Source: Paenibacillus sp. MBLB1832
GTDB lineage: Bacteria; Bacillota; Bacilli; Paenibacillales; NBRC-103111
Reading direction: 5' to 3'
NCBI RefSeq assembly: GCF_032271945.1
Contig: NZ_CP130319.1
Coordinates: 4,917,001 to 4,981,000 of the forward strand
DNA: 64,000 nt
Position numbers and translations under genes: made by a program. The notes beneath the pieces were generated by a model. That model searched no databases. It was not told the DNA's origin and saw only the letters and a list, made by a program, of their open reading frames with translations. Below are positions 6,160-15,922 of this stretch, piece after piece; position 1 is the stretch's first letter; every line of letters begins with the position of its first letter.

Positions 6160-7962
6160 TCACTCCACAGTGACGCTTTTGGCCAGATTTCTTGGTTTAT
6201 CAATATCACAACCGCGATACTTAGCAGCATAATAGGCAATTAATTGTAGAGGAATAACGGAAACGAGCGGTGTCAGCAATTCATGCACGACGGGAAGAAC
6301 CATGTGATCCTCGCTCTCCTCCAGGCCTTCCATACTGATCGTACATACATGTGCGCCGCGCGCTTTGATCTCCTGCACATTGCTTCTCATATTCGCTCGA
6401 ACATGTGCCTGGGTAAGTATCGCTATGGCTGGCGTTCCTTCTTCGATCAACGCGATGGTTCCATGCTTCAACTCTCCGCCAGCAAATCCTTCGGCTTGTA
6501 TGTAGGAGATTTCCTTCAACTTCAATGCCCCCTCTAAGGACACATAGTAGTCCACACCTCGCCCAATGAAGAAGCAATTACGAGATGCATTCAAATACTG
6601 CCAAACGATCTCCTCCATCATTTCTTTCTTATTAATCATAATCTCCATCGCATTCGCGGCTATACTTAGCTCGTGGAATGGGTTGACGTGTGGTGCTCTC
6701 TCCCTCTCTCTCATCACATCGAAAGCCAGAATCGCTAATACCGCAATCTGCGCGGTGTATGCTTTGGTGGAAGCGACCGCGATTTCAGGTCCAGCATATG
6801 TTAACAGCGTGTAATCCGCTTCGCGCGATAGCGTGGAACCTGGGACGTTCGTAATCGTTAAGGTTGGATATTGAAGCTGTTTAATCGTAACAAGCACGCC
6901 TCGACTATCTGCGGTTTCACCGCTTTGCGAGATAAAAATAAAGAATGGCTTCGACGACAGAATCGGTCGATTATACAAAAACTCGCTGGCGATATGCGTT
7001 TCCACTGGAATACCTGCGATTTTCTCCAGCAGCTGCTTACCTACTAGGCCCGCATGATAGCTGGTTCCACACGCCATGATATAGATCCGGTCCGCTTCGT
7101 TCAAACGATTTCGCAGCCCGGCATCAATCCGAATGCTCCCCTCGCTATCCTGATACTTCGAAATGACCTTCCGAATGACCAACGGCTGCTCATCGATCTC
7201 CTTCAACATGTAGTGCGGATAAAGCCCCTTCTCCATGTCACTGGCATCTAACTTGACTTGGAAAGGCCTTCTTTGCATAATATCTCCGTGCAAATTCAAT
7301 ATCGTTTTGTTATCTCGACGGAGAATGACCATTTCCTCATCCATTAATTCCACGAACTGGTTCGTAAGCGAGAGCATCGCCATCGCATCACTGGCAATGA
7401 CATGGAAGTCCTGTCCGAGACCAATTAGCAGGGGGCTTTTATTTTTGCCAACATAAATTGTATCTTCATCTTGACTGTCCAATAAAGCGATCGCATAGGA
7501 GCCTTTAATGGTCAGAAGCACTTGGCGGAAGGCTTCCTCGATCCGAAGACCATTCTCCACGAAATGTTCCATTAAATGCGCGATCACTTCGGTATCGGTA
7601 TCACTAGCAAAAGCTACATGCGACAAATCATGCTCCTTCAACTCTTGATAATTCTCAATCACACCATTATGTACAACAGTAAAGCGGCCACTGGTGCTCG
7701 TGTGCGGATGGGAATTCCTGCGGCTCGGCTTGCCGTGTGTCGCCCATCGGGTATGACCGATGCCAAGGCTCGCCCCCTGCTCCCAGTCAATCACTTCACG
7801 GAGTGCTGCAATTCTACCTTGCTCCTTATAGATATGCAGCCCTTCGTTATTCAAAATAGCGATTCCTGCGGAATCATATCCGCGGTATTCCAGCTTCTCT
7901 AACCCTTTCACCAGGATGTCTTTCACATCTTGGTGACCAATATAGCCAACGATTCCACACAT
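6160..7962 (-). CDS. glmS: Glucosamine-6-phosphate synthase (glutamine amidotransferase)
   Basis: GlmS makes glucosamine 6-phosphate from fructose 6-phosphate and glutamine, the entry to UDP-GlcNAc. The 600 residues contain the N-terminal nucleophile Cys2 (MCGIVGYIG), the GHTRWATHG amidotransferase motif, two SIS sugar isomerase domains with [11 protein letters not shown] and the C-terminal AKSVTVE. Only about 110 bases separate it from the next gene, too few for the usual glmS ribozyme, and no ribozyme-like sequence is seen. It is therefore probably a second, biofilm-dedicated copy feeding the UDP-GlcNAc needed by EpsC. A variant SinR palindrome abuts its AGGAGG site. Confidence 0.93.
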   Translation of the reverse strand: MCGIVGYIGHQDVKDILVKGLEKLEYRGYDSAGIAILNNEGLHIYKEQGRIAALREVIDWEQGASLGIGHTRWATHGKPSRRNSHPHTSTSGRFTVVHNGVIENYQELKEHDLSHVAFASDTDTEVIAHLMEHFVENGLRIEEAFRQVLLTIKGSYAIALLDSQDEDTIYVGKNKSPLLIGLGQDFHVIASDAMAMLSLTNQFVELMDEEMVILRRDNKTILNLHGDIMQRRPFQVKLDASDMEKGLYPHYMLKEIDEQPLVIRKVISKYQDSEGSIRIDAGLRNRLNEADRIYIMACGTSYHAGLVGKQLLEKIAGIPVETHIASEFLYNRPILSSKPFFIFISQSGETADSRGVLVTIKQLQYPTLTITNVPGSTLSREADYTLLTYAGPEIAVASTKAYTAQIAVLAILAFDVMRERERAPHVNPFHELSIAANAMEIMINKKEMMEEIVWQYLNASRNCFFIGRGVDYYVSLEGALKLKEISYIQAEGFAGGELKHGTIALIEEGTPAIAILTQAHVRANMRSNVQEIKARGAHVCTISMEGLEESEDHMVLPVVHELLTPLVSVIPLQLIAYYAAKYRGCDIDKPRNLAKSVTVE

Positions 7963-7979
7963 ACCTGTTCCTCCTCGTG

Positions 7980-7995
7980 ATTCTTAATAACGAAC
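7980..7995. promoter_or_regulatory. Degenerate SinR-type operator in front of glmS
   Basis: ATTCTTAATAACGAAC, identical to the copy at 3637-3652, lies 18 bases before the glmS start, just upstream of its ribosome binding site. I see no clear -35/-10 pair. Confidence 0.45.
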
Positions 7996-8073
7996 AATCA
8001 GACAGTCGTTTATGATCGACGCATACATCAATCGGTTTTCTCATAATTTGTACAAAAGGGAGGGGAGCCTGTC

Positions 8074-8241
8074 ATGTATGCCTATTGGACGAATGTATGG
8101 AACAAGGTCAAACCTACGTACCATCGTGTTATGCATGCTTACCATAGCATCCTCTACCGAGACTGTATCGATGCTGACATGAAACAAAGACTAGAAGTGA
8201 AAGTGAGCTACCACCTGGCAAAAATGAAGGAACGAGCTTAA
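8074..8241 (+). CDS. Small basic protein, unknown (55 aa)
   Basis: A 55-codon frame starting at ATG 8074 behind a strong GGGAGGGG ribosome binding site. The product is rich in Tyr, His and Lys (MYAYWTNVWNKVKP at the start, VSYHLAKMKERA at the end), with no signal peptide or membrane segment. No family is recognised. It is divergent from glmS and ends two bases before the end of epsN. The strong initiation site is the main support for coding. Confidence 0.5.
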   Translation: MYAYWTNVWNKVKPTYHRVMHAYHSILYRDCIDADMKQRLEVKVSYHLAKMKERA

Positions 8242-8243
8242 GC

Positions 8244-9422
8244 CTATGCGCTAATAATCTTCGACTGCACCGTGGCTTTTTGAATACAGGTTATCACCCT
8301 TGTTTGCTCATCTTCGGTTAGATTCGAGCCAGATGGCAAACATAGTCCCGTGTAAAACAACTGTTCCGACACGTTCTCATGTTCACTGTGCGGGTAGTAA
8401 GCTGCCCCCTTGAACACAGGCTGCAAATGCAGCGGCTTCCAAACTGGACGAGCTTCAATATTTTCCTCCGCGAGCAAATCAATAAGCCCTTCAACCGTGA
8501 TGCCCAATTGTGTCGCATCAATGGTAATCGCCGTCAGCCAGCGATTCGAACGCGAATTCGGAAGCTCAGGCATAAATTGGATACCTGGCATATCGCCCAG
8601 GGTTTGCACGTATCGCTCGTAGACGGCGCGCCTCGCTTCGACTCGTTCTTCCAAAACCTCTAACTGCGCTCGACCAATGCCTGCTAACACATTGCTCATC
8701 CGATAGTTATAGCCAACCTGGCTATGTTGATAATGGACGGCGTTATCTCTAGCTTGCGTAGCAAGGAAACGCGCTTTATTCAACGACTCTGCATCGTTCG
8801 AAACGATCATGCCTCCGCCAGAGGTTGAAATAATTTTATTCCCGTTAAACGAGTAGATGCCGTATCGACCGAAAGATCCGCTTGCTCTACCTTTGTAAGT
8901 CGAGCCTAGGGATTCCGCGGCGTCTTCGATCACGGGAACTAGAAACGCATTGCAAATGGACAAAATTTCGTCCATCTTAGCACTCTGACCGTATAAGTTC
9001 ACGACGATGACGGCTTTGGGCAGCTGCCCTTTCTGCTTCGCTTCGCATAAAGCCCGTTCTAATGCTTGCGGCGACATGTTCCACGTATCCCATTCCGAAT
9101 CGATGAATACAGGGGTTGCCCCTTGATACACAATCGGGTTTGCGCTAGCAACGAACGTTAAGCTGGAGCAAAAAACGGTATCGCCTGCTTCGACGCCAAG
9201 CAGTCTCAACGCGAGATGAATGGCTGCTGTTCCTGAGCTAACTGCCGCCGCGTCTTTCGTTCCAACATGCGAAGCCAGCTCTTTCTCGAAGGCATCAACA
9301 TGCGGTCCGAGCGGAGCGATCCAATTTGTATCAAAAGCCTCCTGGATAAACAACCCTTCGTTGCCACTCATGTGGGGAGGGGATAAATAGATTCTTTTCG
9401 GTTTCGATAACATGATAAACAT
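8244..9422 (-). CDS. epsN: UDP-4-keto sugar aminotransferase EpsN (DegT/DnrJ/EryC1 family)
   Basis: EpsN uses pyridoxal phosphate to aminate the C4 keto group of UDP-2-acetamido-2,6-dideoxy-4-ketohexose, the product of EpsC. The 392 residues track B. subtilis EpsN closely: IYLSPPHMSGNE, SNWIAPLGP-like start, VNLYGQSAKMDEI, EDAAESLGSTYKG and the PLP lysine in SFNGNKIISTSGGG. The start at ATG 9422 has AAAGGTT upstream; ATG 9413 is possible. It is the last gene of EPS operon 1, following epsM and epsL. Confidence 0.93.
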   Translation of the reverse strand: MFIMLSKPKRIYLSPPHMSGNEGLFIQEAFDTNWIAPLGPHVDAFEKELASHVGTKDAAAVSSGTAAIHLALRLLGVEAGDTVFCSSLTFVASANPIVYQGATPVFIDSEWDTWNMSPQALERALCEAKQKGQLPKAVIVVNLYGQSAKMDEILSICNAFLVPVIEDAAESLGSTYKGRASGSFGRYGIYSFNGNKIISTSGGGMIVSNDAESLNKARFLATQARDNAVHYQHSQVGYNYRMSNVLAGIGRAQLEVLEERVEARRAVYERYVQTLGDMPGIQFMPELPNSRSNRWLTAITIDATQLGITVEGLIDLLAEENIEARPVWKPLHLQPVFKGAAYYPHSEHENVSEQLFYTGLCLPSGSNLTEDEQTRVITCIQKATVQSKIISA

Positions 9423-9436
9423 TCACAACCTTTTCA

Positions 9437-10090
9437 CTAGGATGATCGATTCGCTTTATCTATGATTCTCGCTGGTGTGCCAACAGCCGTGCGATAAGCA
9501 GGCACGTCATGAATGACGGTAGCTCCAGCGCCGACCAGCGTCCATTCGCCAATTGCTATACCAGGAATAATCGTTGCTCCCGCACCTACGAAAGTGCCCT
9601 CCTTGATTACAACGCCTCCCGTTAAGGTTGCCCTCGGTGCTAGATGCACATAGTTTGCTAGGTTACAATCATGCTCCACGATTGCTCCTGTGTTAATAAT
9701 GGCATGATCGCCGATGTGGGCATCTGCATGAATGACGGTGTTAGCCATGACTACGGTGCCTTGGCCAATAATGGCTGTTGCACTCACAACCGCCGTCTCA
9801 TGAACGAGGGTAATGAATTGCTCGCTCGTGAGCCCTAATCGATCGATGATCGACTTTCGTATCTCGTTATTTCCGATTGCGATCACACATTTAAGCTGCT
9901 TATTGCGCGCTAGCAATGTATGGAAGGATGTGCTGGGTCCTTTATAAATCCCTTCATGCTCATAAAGCTCCGCATACTTATCATCTAAAATGGCATGAAT
10001 GCGATAGTTTTGCTGAGATTGAATGATCTCCCGAATAACTTTACTGTGCCCGCCTTCACCAATTACAATGATTTCATGATCCACGAACAT
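9437..10090 (-). CDS. epsM: UDP-amino sugar N-acetyltransferase EpsM (PglD/NeuD family)
   Basis: EpsM acetylates the 4-amino group made by EpsN, giving UDP-N,N'-diacetylbacillosamine. The N-terminal part has a nucleotide-binding GEGGHSKVI motif. The C-terminal half is a left-handed beta helix of hexapeptide repeats (residues about 95-210) with the catalytic His of the VEHDC motif. Length 217, normal for PglD-type enzymes. It sits between epsL and epsN, the gene order of B. subtilis. Confidence 0.92.
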   Translation of the reverse strand: MFVDHEIIVIGEGGHSKVIREIIQSQQNYRIHAILDDKYAELYEHEGIYKGPSTSFHTLLARNKQLKCVIAIGNNEIRKSIIDRLGLTSEQFITLVHETAVVSATAIIGQGTVVMANTVIHADAHIGDHAIINTGAIVEHDCNLANYVHLAPRATLTGGVVIKEGTFVGAGATIIPGIAIGEWTLVGAGATVIHDVPAYRTAVGTPARIIDKANRSS

Positions 10091-10099
10091 TCACATCTT

Positions 10100-10696
10100 T
10101 CATGAGAGATTAGAGCCGGAAAACTTCTCCATCGTCACATGATTGCCATGGCTAATTCCCTCCGACTTCACTACCTTACCTACGGTCATCAACAAAATTT
10201 TCAAATCCAAGAGAAAACTTCTATTCTCTACATACCAAATATCGAGTCTGAACTTCTCTTCCCATGAAATCGCGTTCCGTCCGCTGACTTGTGCCCAACC
10301 CGTGATGCCTGGGCGAACCCAGTGGCGTTTTGCTTGCTCGGCTGAATACAACGGCAGGTAGTCCATTAATAACGGTCTTGGTCCCACCAAGCTTAAATCA
10401 CCTTTGATCACGTTAACCAATTGCATCAACTCATCCAGGCTGTACTTCCGCAGGAATTGACCGAAAGGTGTCAATCGTTGCGCATCTGGCAATAACTCAC
10501 CATCGCGATTGCGTTCATCTGTCATGGTTCGAATTTTGATCACGTTAATTGGCTTCTCATATAGACCTGGCCGCTGTTGCTTGAATAGGATTGGCGATCC
10601 CAGCTTCACTCTCACCAAGATGGCGACCACGCCAATGATGGGCAGGAGCAGCAGGAAGGCGGGTATGGCTACAAGTAAATCGAATAGACGCTTCAT
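10100..10696 (-). CDS. epsL: Undecaprenyl-phosphate diacetylbacillosamine phosphotransferase EpsL
   Basis: A monotopic phosphoglycosyl transferase that starts the repeat unit by moving a sugar phosphate onto undecaprenyl phosphate at the inner membrane face. It has the N-terminal re-entrant helix (LLVAIPAFLLLLPIIGVVAIL), the SPILFKQQRPG motif, the KIRTM stretch, the conserved GDLSLVGPRP and the WVRPGITGWAQVSGRN signature. The 198 residues match the small PglC-like class. It follows AGGAGAAGATGAAGA. Confidence 0.92.
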   Translation of the reverse strand: MKRLFDLLVAIPAFLLLLPIIGVVAILVRVKLGSPILFKQQRPGLYEKPINVIKIRTMTDERNRDGELLPDAQRLTPFGQFLRKYSLDELMQLVNVIKGDLSLVGPRPLLMDYLPLYSAEQAKRHWVRPGITGWAQVSGRNAISWEEKFRLDIWYVENRSFLLDLKILLMTVGKVVKSEGISHGNHVTMEKFSGSNLS

Positions 10697-10717
10697 TCTT
10701 CATCTTCTCCTAGGGGA

Positions 10718-11683
10718 TTAGCCGAAATATTTGGATTTCCATCGATCCAGCTTCCAGAATACATAATTGACATTTTTAAAGGTGTGTCCGTCAACCGCTA
10801 CCAACCATTGTTGATCAGAGAGCTTCAGTTGATCGATATGATGCATGCCATCTTTGCGCCAGCAATCCGCTTTCTGCGAACCGCTTAAGACAAGTGAAAC
10901 TTCCTCTTCCTCATAGTGAAGTTCATTCAACGTATTTACACGGAACATACGGACGGAATCCCCATAATGCGGATAATCCGCTTGCGTATAGCGATAAACG
11001 TGACCATCGGAGGCGACTAGTCTTCCGCCTGGCCGGCTAATCATATCGTTGCTTGTAATCACTGGACTCTGCGGATGCTCCACCCATGGCCCCTCTAGCT
11101 GCTCCGAATGGAAAATATGCAAATCGCCTTTCTCCGAACCAGAGAACATCCACCATTTGTTATCTACGACAACTAGGGAAGGATCTAGATATTTCCCTTC
11201 GAGCAATTCACTTGCTACTTCCCACTCATACGGAAAGTTCTTGGCTTTGTATAAGAGCACGCGATTTGATTCGGCCGTCTCAGGAACCATATAAATGTTG
11301 TCATTATGGATAAAAACTTGCGGGTATGATAAATGAAAGCTCTCACGCAGCACCACTTGACGATAAGTCCAAGTTATCCCATCCGTACTCGTTGCGACAC
11401 CGATTTCTCCTTGTCCTGAAGCTTTGTTCAAGATTTCAAAGAAAAGGTAAAACTCACCTTTATGTTCGAGCAAGAAAGGATCTGCGACGAACTCCGCCGG
11501 CACATCCGTGACATCAGATGCTTGTAAGCTTGGTGTTGTTAATTTATGATGCATAGGCGCATCCGACAGAAACCAATCAGATCGGAATACCGATATGGAC
11601 CACGTCGATACCTGCATACCCTCTCGCAGCAATGAAAACCAACTCTGAAATCTTTTCAACGTCAGTGCACTAACGATTGCCAA
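10718..11683 (-). CDS. Five-bladed beta-propeller protein (GH43/GH-like, polysaccharide cluster type)
   Basis: The 321 residues lack a signal peptide and hold repeated blades with motifs typical of five-bladed sugar-active propellers: EFVADPFLLEHKGEFYLFFE, GVATSTDGITWTYRQVVL, YPQVFIHNDNIYMVPET and WWMFSG. Related domains occur in polysaccharide clusters, often beside transferases. A glycosyltransferase or decorating role is inferred; hydrolysis is not shown. It starts at TTG 11683 seven bases after AAGGAGG. There is no direct counterpart in the B. subtilis eps operon as far as I recall. Confidence 0.7.
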   Translation of the reverse strand: MAIVSALTLKRFQSWFSLLREGMQVSTWSISVFRSDWFLSDAPMHHKLTTPSLQASDVTDVPAEFVADPFLLEHKGEFYLFFEILNKASGQGEIGVATSTDGITWTYRQVVLRESFHLSYPQVFIHNDNIYMVPETAESNRVLLYKAKNFPYEWEVASELLEGKYLDPSLVVVDNKWWMFSGSEKGDLHIFHSEQLEGPWVEHPQSPVITSNDMISRPGGRLVASDGHVYRYTQADYPHYGDSVRMFRVNTLNELHYEEEEVSLVLSGSQKADCWRKDGMHHIDQLKLSDQQWLVAVDGHTFKNVNYVFWKLDRWKSKYFG

Positions 11684-11756
11684 AACTGTTCCTCCTTATA
11701 GTCATTTCCGTGAAGGATATGATCGAATGAATGATTTCTATTTGCATGTATGGCAA

Positions 11757-12794
11757 TTACAAGTTAGCTGCAATTTCGTTCTCTTCCAAATACCCCTGCG
11801 GGTTAACAACTTGCCAGCGCCAGGAATCGAGGCACATTTCGTCAATCCCTTTCTGTGCAACCCAACCTAATTCGCGCCTAGCTTTCGTCGGATCTGCATA
11901 GCATACACCGATGTCGCCAGGTCTCCGTGACGTTATCCGGTAAGGCACATGTCTGCCCGTTACGCGCTCGAACGCAGCAACCATCTCTAGCACACTATAG
12001 CCTTGTCCTGTTCCCAGGTTATACGCTTCAACGCCTGAGCTTGCCAGCACTTTCTCCAACGCTTTTAGATGCCCCTGCGCCAAATCGACAACATGGATAT
12101 AATCCCTCACGCCAGAGCCATCCAACGTGTCGTAATCGTTCCCATACACCTGAAGCTCTTTCAATTTACCAACCGCAACTTGGGTAATGTACGGCATCAG
12201 ATTGTTCGGGATTCCATTCGGGTCCTCCCCTAACCGTCCGCTGCTATGGGCACCAATGGGATTGAAATATCGCAGCAGCGCGATGCTCCACCGATTATCG
12301 CTCACATGAAGATCTCGCATGATCTCTTCAATCATGAGCTTCGTACGTCCATAAGCGTTGGTTGCACCAAGCGGTTCGTGTTCACCAATCGGCACACTTT
12401 CAGACGTTCCATAAACCGTCGCCGATGAGCTGAACACCATGTTTCTAACGCCATATTCCTGCATCAATTCGCATAAGACAATCGAACCTGAGATATTATT
12501 CTGATAGTAGCGAAGCGGCAGCGAGACCGATTCACCGACAGCTTTAAGTCCAGCCAGGTGGATCACAGCTTCAATATGGTGGCGTCGGAAGACACTCTCC
12601 AGATCTTGTCTATGCAGTAGATTGATTGGATAAAATTCGAAATCTTTTCCTGTCAATTCTTTGACACGCCGCAACGACTCGGAACTGCTGTTAATCAAAT
12701 TATCAACGACAACGATGTCATAACCGGCATTTAATAATTCCACACACGTGTGACTTCCGATATATCCAGCTCCACCAGTCACGAGAATAGCCAT
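11757..12794 (-). CDS. galE: UDP-glucose 4-epimerase
   Basis: GalE interconverts UDP-Glc/UDP-Gal (and often the GlcNAc forms) for EPS building. The 345-residue short-chain dehydrogenase fold shows the NAD motif TGGAGYIG at the N-terminus, the SSSATVYG serine, the YGRTK catalytic Tyr-Lys pair, LRYFNPIGAH and the C-terminal RPGDIGVCYADPTKA. ATG 12794 is preferred because AGGAGG sits eight bases upstream; the longer frame to 12821 would overlap epsG. Confidence 0.93.
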   Translation of the reverse strand: MAILVTGGAGYIGSHTCVELLNAGYDIVVVDNLINSSSESLRRVKELTGKDFEFYPINLLHRQDLESVFRRHHIEAVIHLAGLKAVGESVSLPLRYYQNNISGSIVLCELMQEYGVRNMVFSSSATVYGTSESVPIGEHEPLGATNAYGRTKLMIEEIMRDLHVSDNRWSIALLRYFNPIGAHSSGRLGEDPNGIPNNLMPYITQVAVGKLKELQVYGNDYDTLDGSGVRDYIHVVDLAQGHLKALEKVLASSGVEAYNLGTGQGYSVLEMVAAFERVTGRHVPYRITSRRPGDIGVCYADPTKARRELGWVAQKGIDEMCLDSWRWQVVNPQGYLEENEIAANL

Positions 12795-12817
12795 ACGAAT
12801 AGCCTCCTGTTCACCTA

Positions 12818-13891
12818 TCAAAATTTGATAAAATCACTTTTGTAAATAATGTCTAACGTCACCACATTCTCATAGTAGAAATAGACCAGATAGAAACCTA
12901 ACACGGCGTAGTACACGAGCTTTTGCTGTTTCCTCATGAACAAGCTGATCACCCACGACATGAGCAGCACATTGTATAGTCCGAAATAAATCGTAAATCT
13001 GGCGAAAATCCAGTTCTGCGTCGCTACCGCCATCACGATGAAATTCAACAAGGACATATTCACCACGTAATCACCGTATGGGAAAATCTCACGAAGCTTA
13101 TGCCTGCCGATGTAGGCAAGTACCAAAGGTACCGCACTGATCGCCACACGAATCATGTTGGCGCCACCCTCTTGGAAATTCTGATATTCGCTGTAATGCG
13201 TATCAGCAATGGCGGTAAAGATCGCATTGGAGATCGCGCCGTAGCCGATGATCAGCACGACCGCGCCTATCACTAGCATGAATGTGGAGGAGGTCCAAGC
13301 TTTTCTCCTGACGATGAAATAGATGGGAATCAGAATGAAGGCACTGCCATGAAATAAAGAGGCAAAGCCGACCACCAGGAAGTACTTTTTCCAATTGCCT
13401 TGAAACAGAAAGGTTGTAGCAGCAAAGACGATGGCAGAAGCTAGGAATTGTCGAACTCCGTTCATAGAAACGATATAAAGACCCGATGTAATGTAAATGT
13501 AGATACTAAGTTCAAACAGTTTGGAATATTTGTATAGGACATAGATGATGAGGATATTCGTTACCGCTGCGGTCAGAAAAATAAGCAGCTGGGGATTCTG
13601 GGTAAAGGACTTGAGTATCTTCTGTAAAATACCAAAGCCAATGTCCTTCTCTGCCATCACTTCGGCCCAAGTAAAGGAACTCAGCTTATAGGAGTACATA
13701 TAGAAGAATGTATCCCCAATGTTATTCCGAAGCCCTGCTACGAGCGCAAAGGTGGCCATGACGATGGCCGTCAGCCAAGCATTGGGCTTCATCCATACAA
13801 GCCCCGAACCGCTGCGGATCGGCTTAGCAATATGTCTTGAGAAGTAAGAGGCGATATATACGACAATCAGATTAACCCACAAAATAGCCAT
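12818..13891 (-). CDS. epsG: EpsG-family polysaccharide polymerase
   Basis: A polytopic membrane protein of 357 residues with roughly ten hydrophobic segments, matching EpsG: WVNLIVVYIASYFSR at the start, VAGLRNNIGDTFFYMYSY, NGVRQFLASAIVF, NWKKYFLVVGFASLFHGSA and ILIPIYFIVRRKAW. EpsG-type proteins are thought to polymerise the lipid-linked repeat unit outside the membrane (Wzy function). ATG 13891 aligns with the EpsG start and has AAAGGA upstream; a longer frame would overlap the preceding gene. Confidence 0.88.
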   Translation of the reverse strand: MAILWVNLIVVYIASYFSRHIAKPIRSGSGLVWMKPNAWLTAIVMATFALVAGLRNNIGDTFFYMYSYKLSSFTWAEVMAEKDIGFGILQKILKSFTQNPQLLIFLTAAVTNILIIYVLYKYSKLFELSIYIYITSGLYIVSMNGVRQFLASAIVFAATTFLFQGNWKKYFLVVGFASLFHGSAFILIPIYFIVRRKAWTSSTFMLVIGAVVLIIGYGAISNAIFTAIADTHYSEYQNFQEGGANMIRVAISAVPLVLAYIGRHKLREIFPYGDYVVNMSLLNFIVMAVATQNWIFARFTIYFGLYNVLLMSWVISLFMRKQQKLVYYAVLGFYLVYFYYENVVTLDIIYKSDFIKF

Positions 13892-13911
13892 CGGAGGTTC
13901 CTTTCGGGAGC

Positions 13912-14808
13912 TCAAGAGAGTCTTGTTTTTCGGCTGACATACCAATAGAGGAGAACACCAAGTGGAATCGCGAGAAGCGTGAGGAGCTTAGCAGGTGTTT
14001 CTGTCATAAAACGGCGATTGCCTGAGATGATAGAGCTGGATACATAATGGATCGATTGCTTAAATTTGAAGAGCAGACTGCCAAACGGAAGCTTCATCAG
14101 TTCCCTGCGGTAAAAAGCAAACCCCTTCGGATTCCGCCGATATTGCTTTAGCATGTTCATCGAGGACCCATCGGGTAAATATTCAACACAGCACAGCACT
14201 TCGTTCAGAAGCAGCAATTCGTAGTGTTCATCGAGCTTATAATACTTGTAGGCCAAGCCTACATATTTCTCATTTTCAAATAAAGGGTAGGGATACTGTC
14301 GTGTTAATTCACTCCGGTACACCAGCTTCTTATCTCCGGTTACCCGATGCTTGCTGTACAATTCGAATAAGGTTGAACGGTCTAGTCCGTCTGGGAGTGA
14401 AGTTCCGATAATTCGTCCATCAGAAAAAGCGTCCAACCCGACGATGCCGCTAACTTGATCGCTACCATGCGCTGCCCAAAAGGAAAGAATCTTCGCCACC
14501 GCATTCGGCGGCATGTAGTCATCGGAATCGATGCATACATTCAGCTCGGTATCGATGAGGCGATAAGCGGTATTATGCGCGCCGTGCATGCCTTGATTGT
14601 CTTGGCGATGGTAGCGGATCGTGATCGCCTGCTCGGCGATCCACCCCGCGACGATTTGCGTGGTATCATCTGTGGAACCATCATCGATGATGAGCCAAAC
14701 AAAATCTTGCGACGTTTGTTTCTTCAAGCTCTCATAACAGACCGACAAGCAGTACGCTCGATTATAAGTAGGGGTAAACACCGTTAACGTCTTCATGTTC
14801 ATTTCCAT
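13912..14808 (-). CDS. Family 2 glycosyltransferase
   Basis: A GT-A fold transferase adding a sugar to the lipid-linked EPS intermediate on the cytoplasmic side. The N-terminal domain shows LTVFTPTYNRAYCL, DDGSTDDT and CIDSDDY (the metal-binding DxD equivalent), all within the first 110 residues. The C-terminus carries a hydrophobic segment (LLTLLAIPLGVLLYWYV) that may anchor it. ATG 14808 follows GAGGTGAGG; ATG 14802 is equally possible. It lies between epsF and epsG, where B. subtilis has epsF-epsG adjacent, so this is an extra transferase relative to that operon. Confidence 0.88.
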   Translation of the reverse strand: MEMNMKTLTVFTPTYNRAYCLSVCYESLKKQTSQDFVWLIIDDGSTDDTTQIVAGWIAEQAITIRYHRQDNQGMHGAHNTAYRLIDTELNVCIDSDDYMPPNAVAKILSFWAAHGSDQVSGIVGLDAFSDGRIIGTSLPDGLDRSTLFELYSKHRVTGDKKLVYRSELTRQYPYPLFENEKYVGLAYKYYKLDEHYELLLLNEVLCCVEYLPDGSSMNMLKQYRRNPKGFAFYRRELMKLPFGSLLFKFKQSIHYVSSSIISGNRRFMTETPAKLLTLLAIPLGVLLYWYVSRKTRLS

Positions 14809-14812
14809 ATCC

Positions 14813-15922
14813 TCACCTCGAAATGCCCAGATAAAAGCCTTCCGTCCAAGCGGCCGTATTCCGAATATCATAGCCTTGGTTCGATAACGCCAGCGTTGGA
14901 ATTTCTCTTGAATCGTTTCTCGCCATGATCCGCTTAATGTGCTGGATCCAGGCGTCTTGATCGTCTAAGGACAGTCGATCTACCAATTGAATGCCCATAT
15001 CCACTTCCGATGTAATCGTATCGGAAATGAGACAGGGTAAGCCCGCTCCCTGCGCCTCGACGAGGGTAACTGGCAAGCCTTCATGGAGTGAGGGAAATAC
15101 GAAAATATCAAATCCTTGCAGCAATCGTGAAATATCACTGCGAACCCCAAGGAATTTGACCTTTTTCTTCAAATGGAGAGCTTTCACTTTCTTCTCCATC
15201 TCCTCTCGCAGCGGCCCGTCGCCTGCTAATACAAGCACCGCTTCCGGCCTCTCTTCCTGCAAACGAGCAAACAGGTCAAGAAGGAAAGCATGATTTTTCT
15301 GGTGAAAGAATCTCCCCACATGGCCAATCACATAGGCATTCTCAGGCAGATGAAGCTCCTGGCGAACTTGCTTTCTGACGTTCGGTGAATAGGCAAACTG
15401 CTCGGTTTCAATCCCATTCCTGATCACAACAGCGCGACTCTCTTTGCCAGCGAATAACCACTGAGCCGCCTTGGTCGAGCAGGCCAGGAAGTGCGTGGCA
15501 CAGGAACCAATATAGGTCCCAGCCAACCATTTATACGCTTTGGCAGCCACACTGCCTTCACTGCTCGTATTATGGCTGTGTGCGATCCGGATCGGGATAC
15601 CTGCTTTCTTAGCCGCACGCAGTACGAATCCACTCATTTTATCCATATGGGCATGAACAATACGGTAATCCGTATGCGCAGCGAAAAAGTGATCTAACGC
15701 TTGAATGTATTTGGTGTGGCCGACATCCGAGACATAAGGAATCCGATGAATGACCCCGCCCATTGCCGTAATCTCGGCATCGAAAACCCCAGGCTTGCCC
15801 GTTAGGAAATCGAATTGAACCTTCGTGCGGTCCACGTTCCGATAGACGTTCATAAGGAGCGTTTCGGCGCCTCCCCGATTCATATTCACGACAATGTGCA
15901 AGATTCTTATTGGACTGCCCAC
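14813..15922 (-). CDS. epsF: Family 4 glycosyltransferase EpsF
   Basis: A GT-B retaining transferase of 369 residues similar to EpsF: MNRGGAETLLMNVYR, VQFDFLT, VHAHMDKMSGF, HSHNTSSEGS, NGIETEQF, GHVGRFFHQKNH, FVFPSLHEGLPVTLVEAQGAGLPC. The GLP...VEAQ region is the nucleotide-sugar E(x7)E-type motif. It starts at GTG 15922 inside the end of epsD, indicating translational coupling. Donor and acceptor are not readable. Confidence 0.9.
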   Translation of the reverse strand: MGSPIRILHIVVNMNRGGAETLLMNVYRNVDRTKVQFDFLTGKPGVFDAEITAMGGVIHRIPYVSDVGHTKYIQALDHFFAAHTDYRIVHAHMDKMSGFVLRAAKKAGIPIRIAHSHNTSSEGSVAAKAYKWLAGTYIGSCATHFLACSTKAAQWLFAGKESRAVVIRNGIETEQFAYSPNVRKQVRQELHLPENAYVIGHVGRFFHQKNHAFLLDLFARLQEERPEAVLVLAGDGPLREEMEKKVKALHLKKKVKFLGVRSDISRLLQGFDIFVFPSLHEGLPVTLVEAQGAGLPCLISDTITSEVDMGIQLVDRLSLDDQDAWIQHIKRIMARNDSREIPTLALSNQGYDIRNTAAWTEGFYLGISR

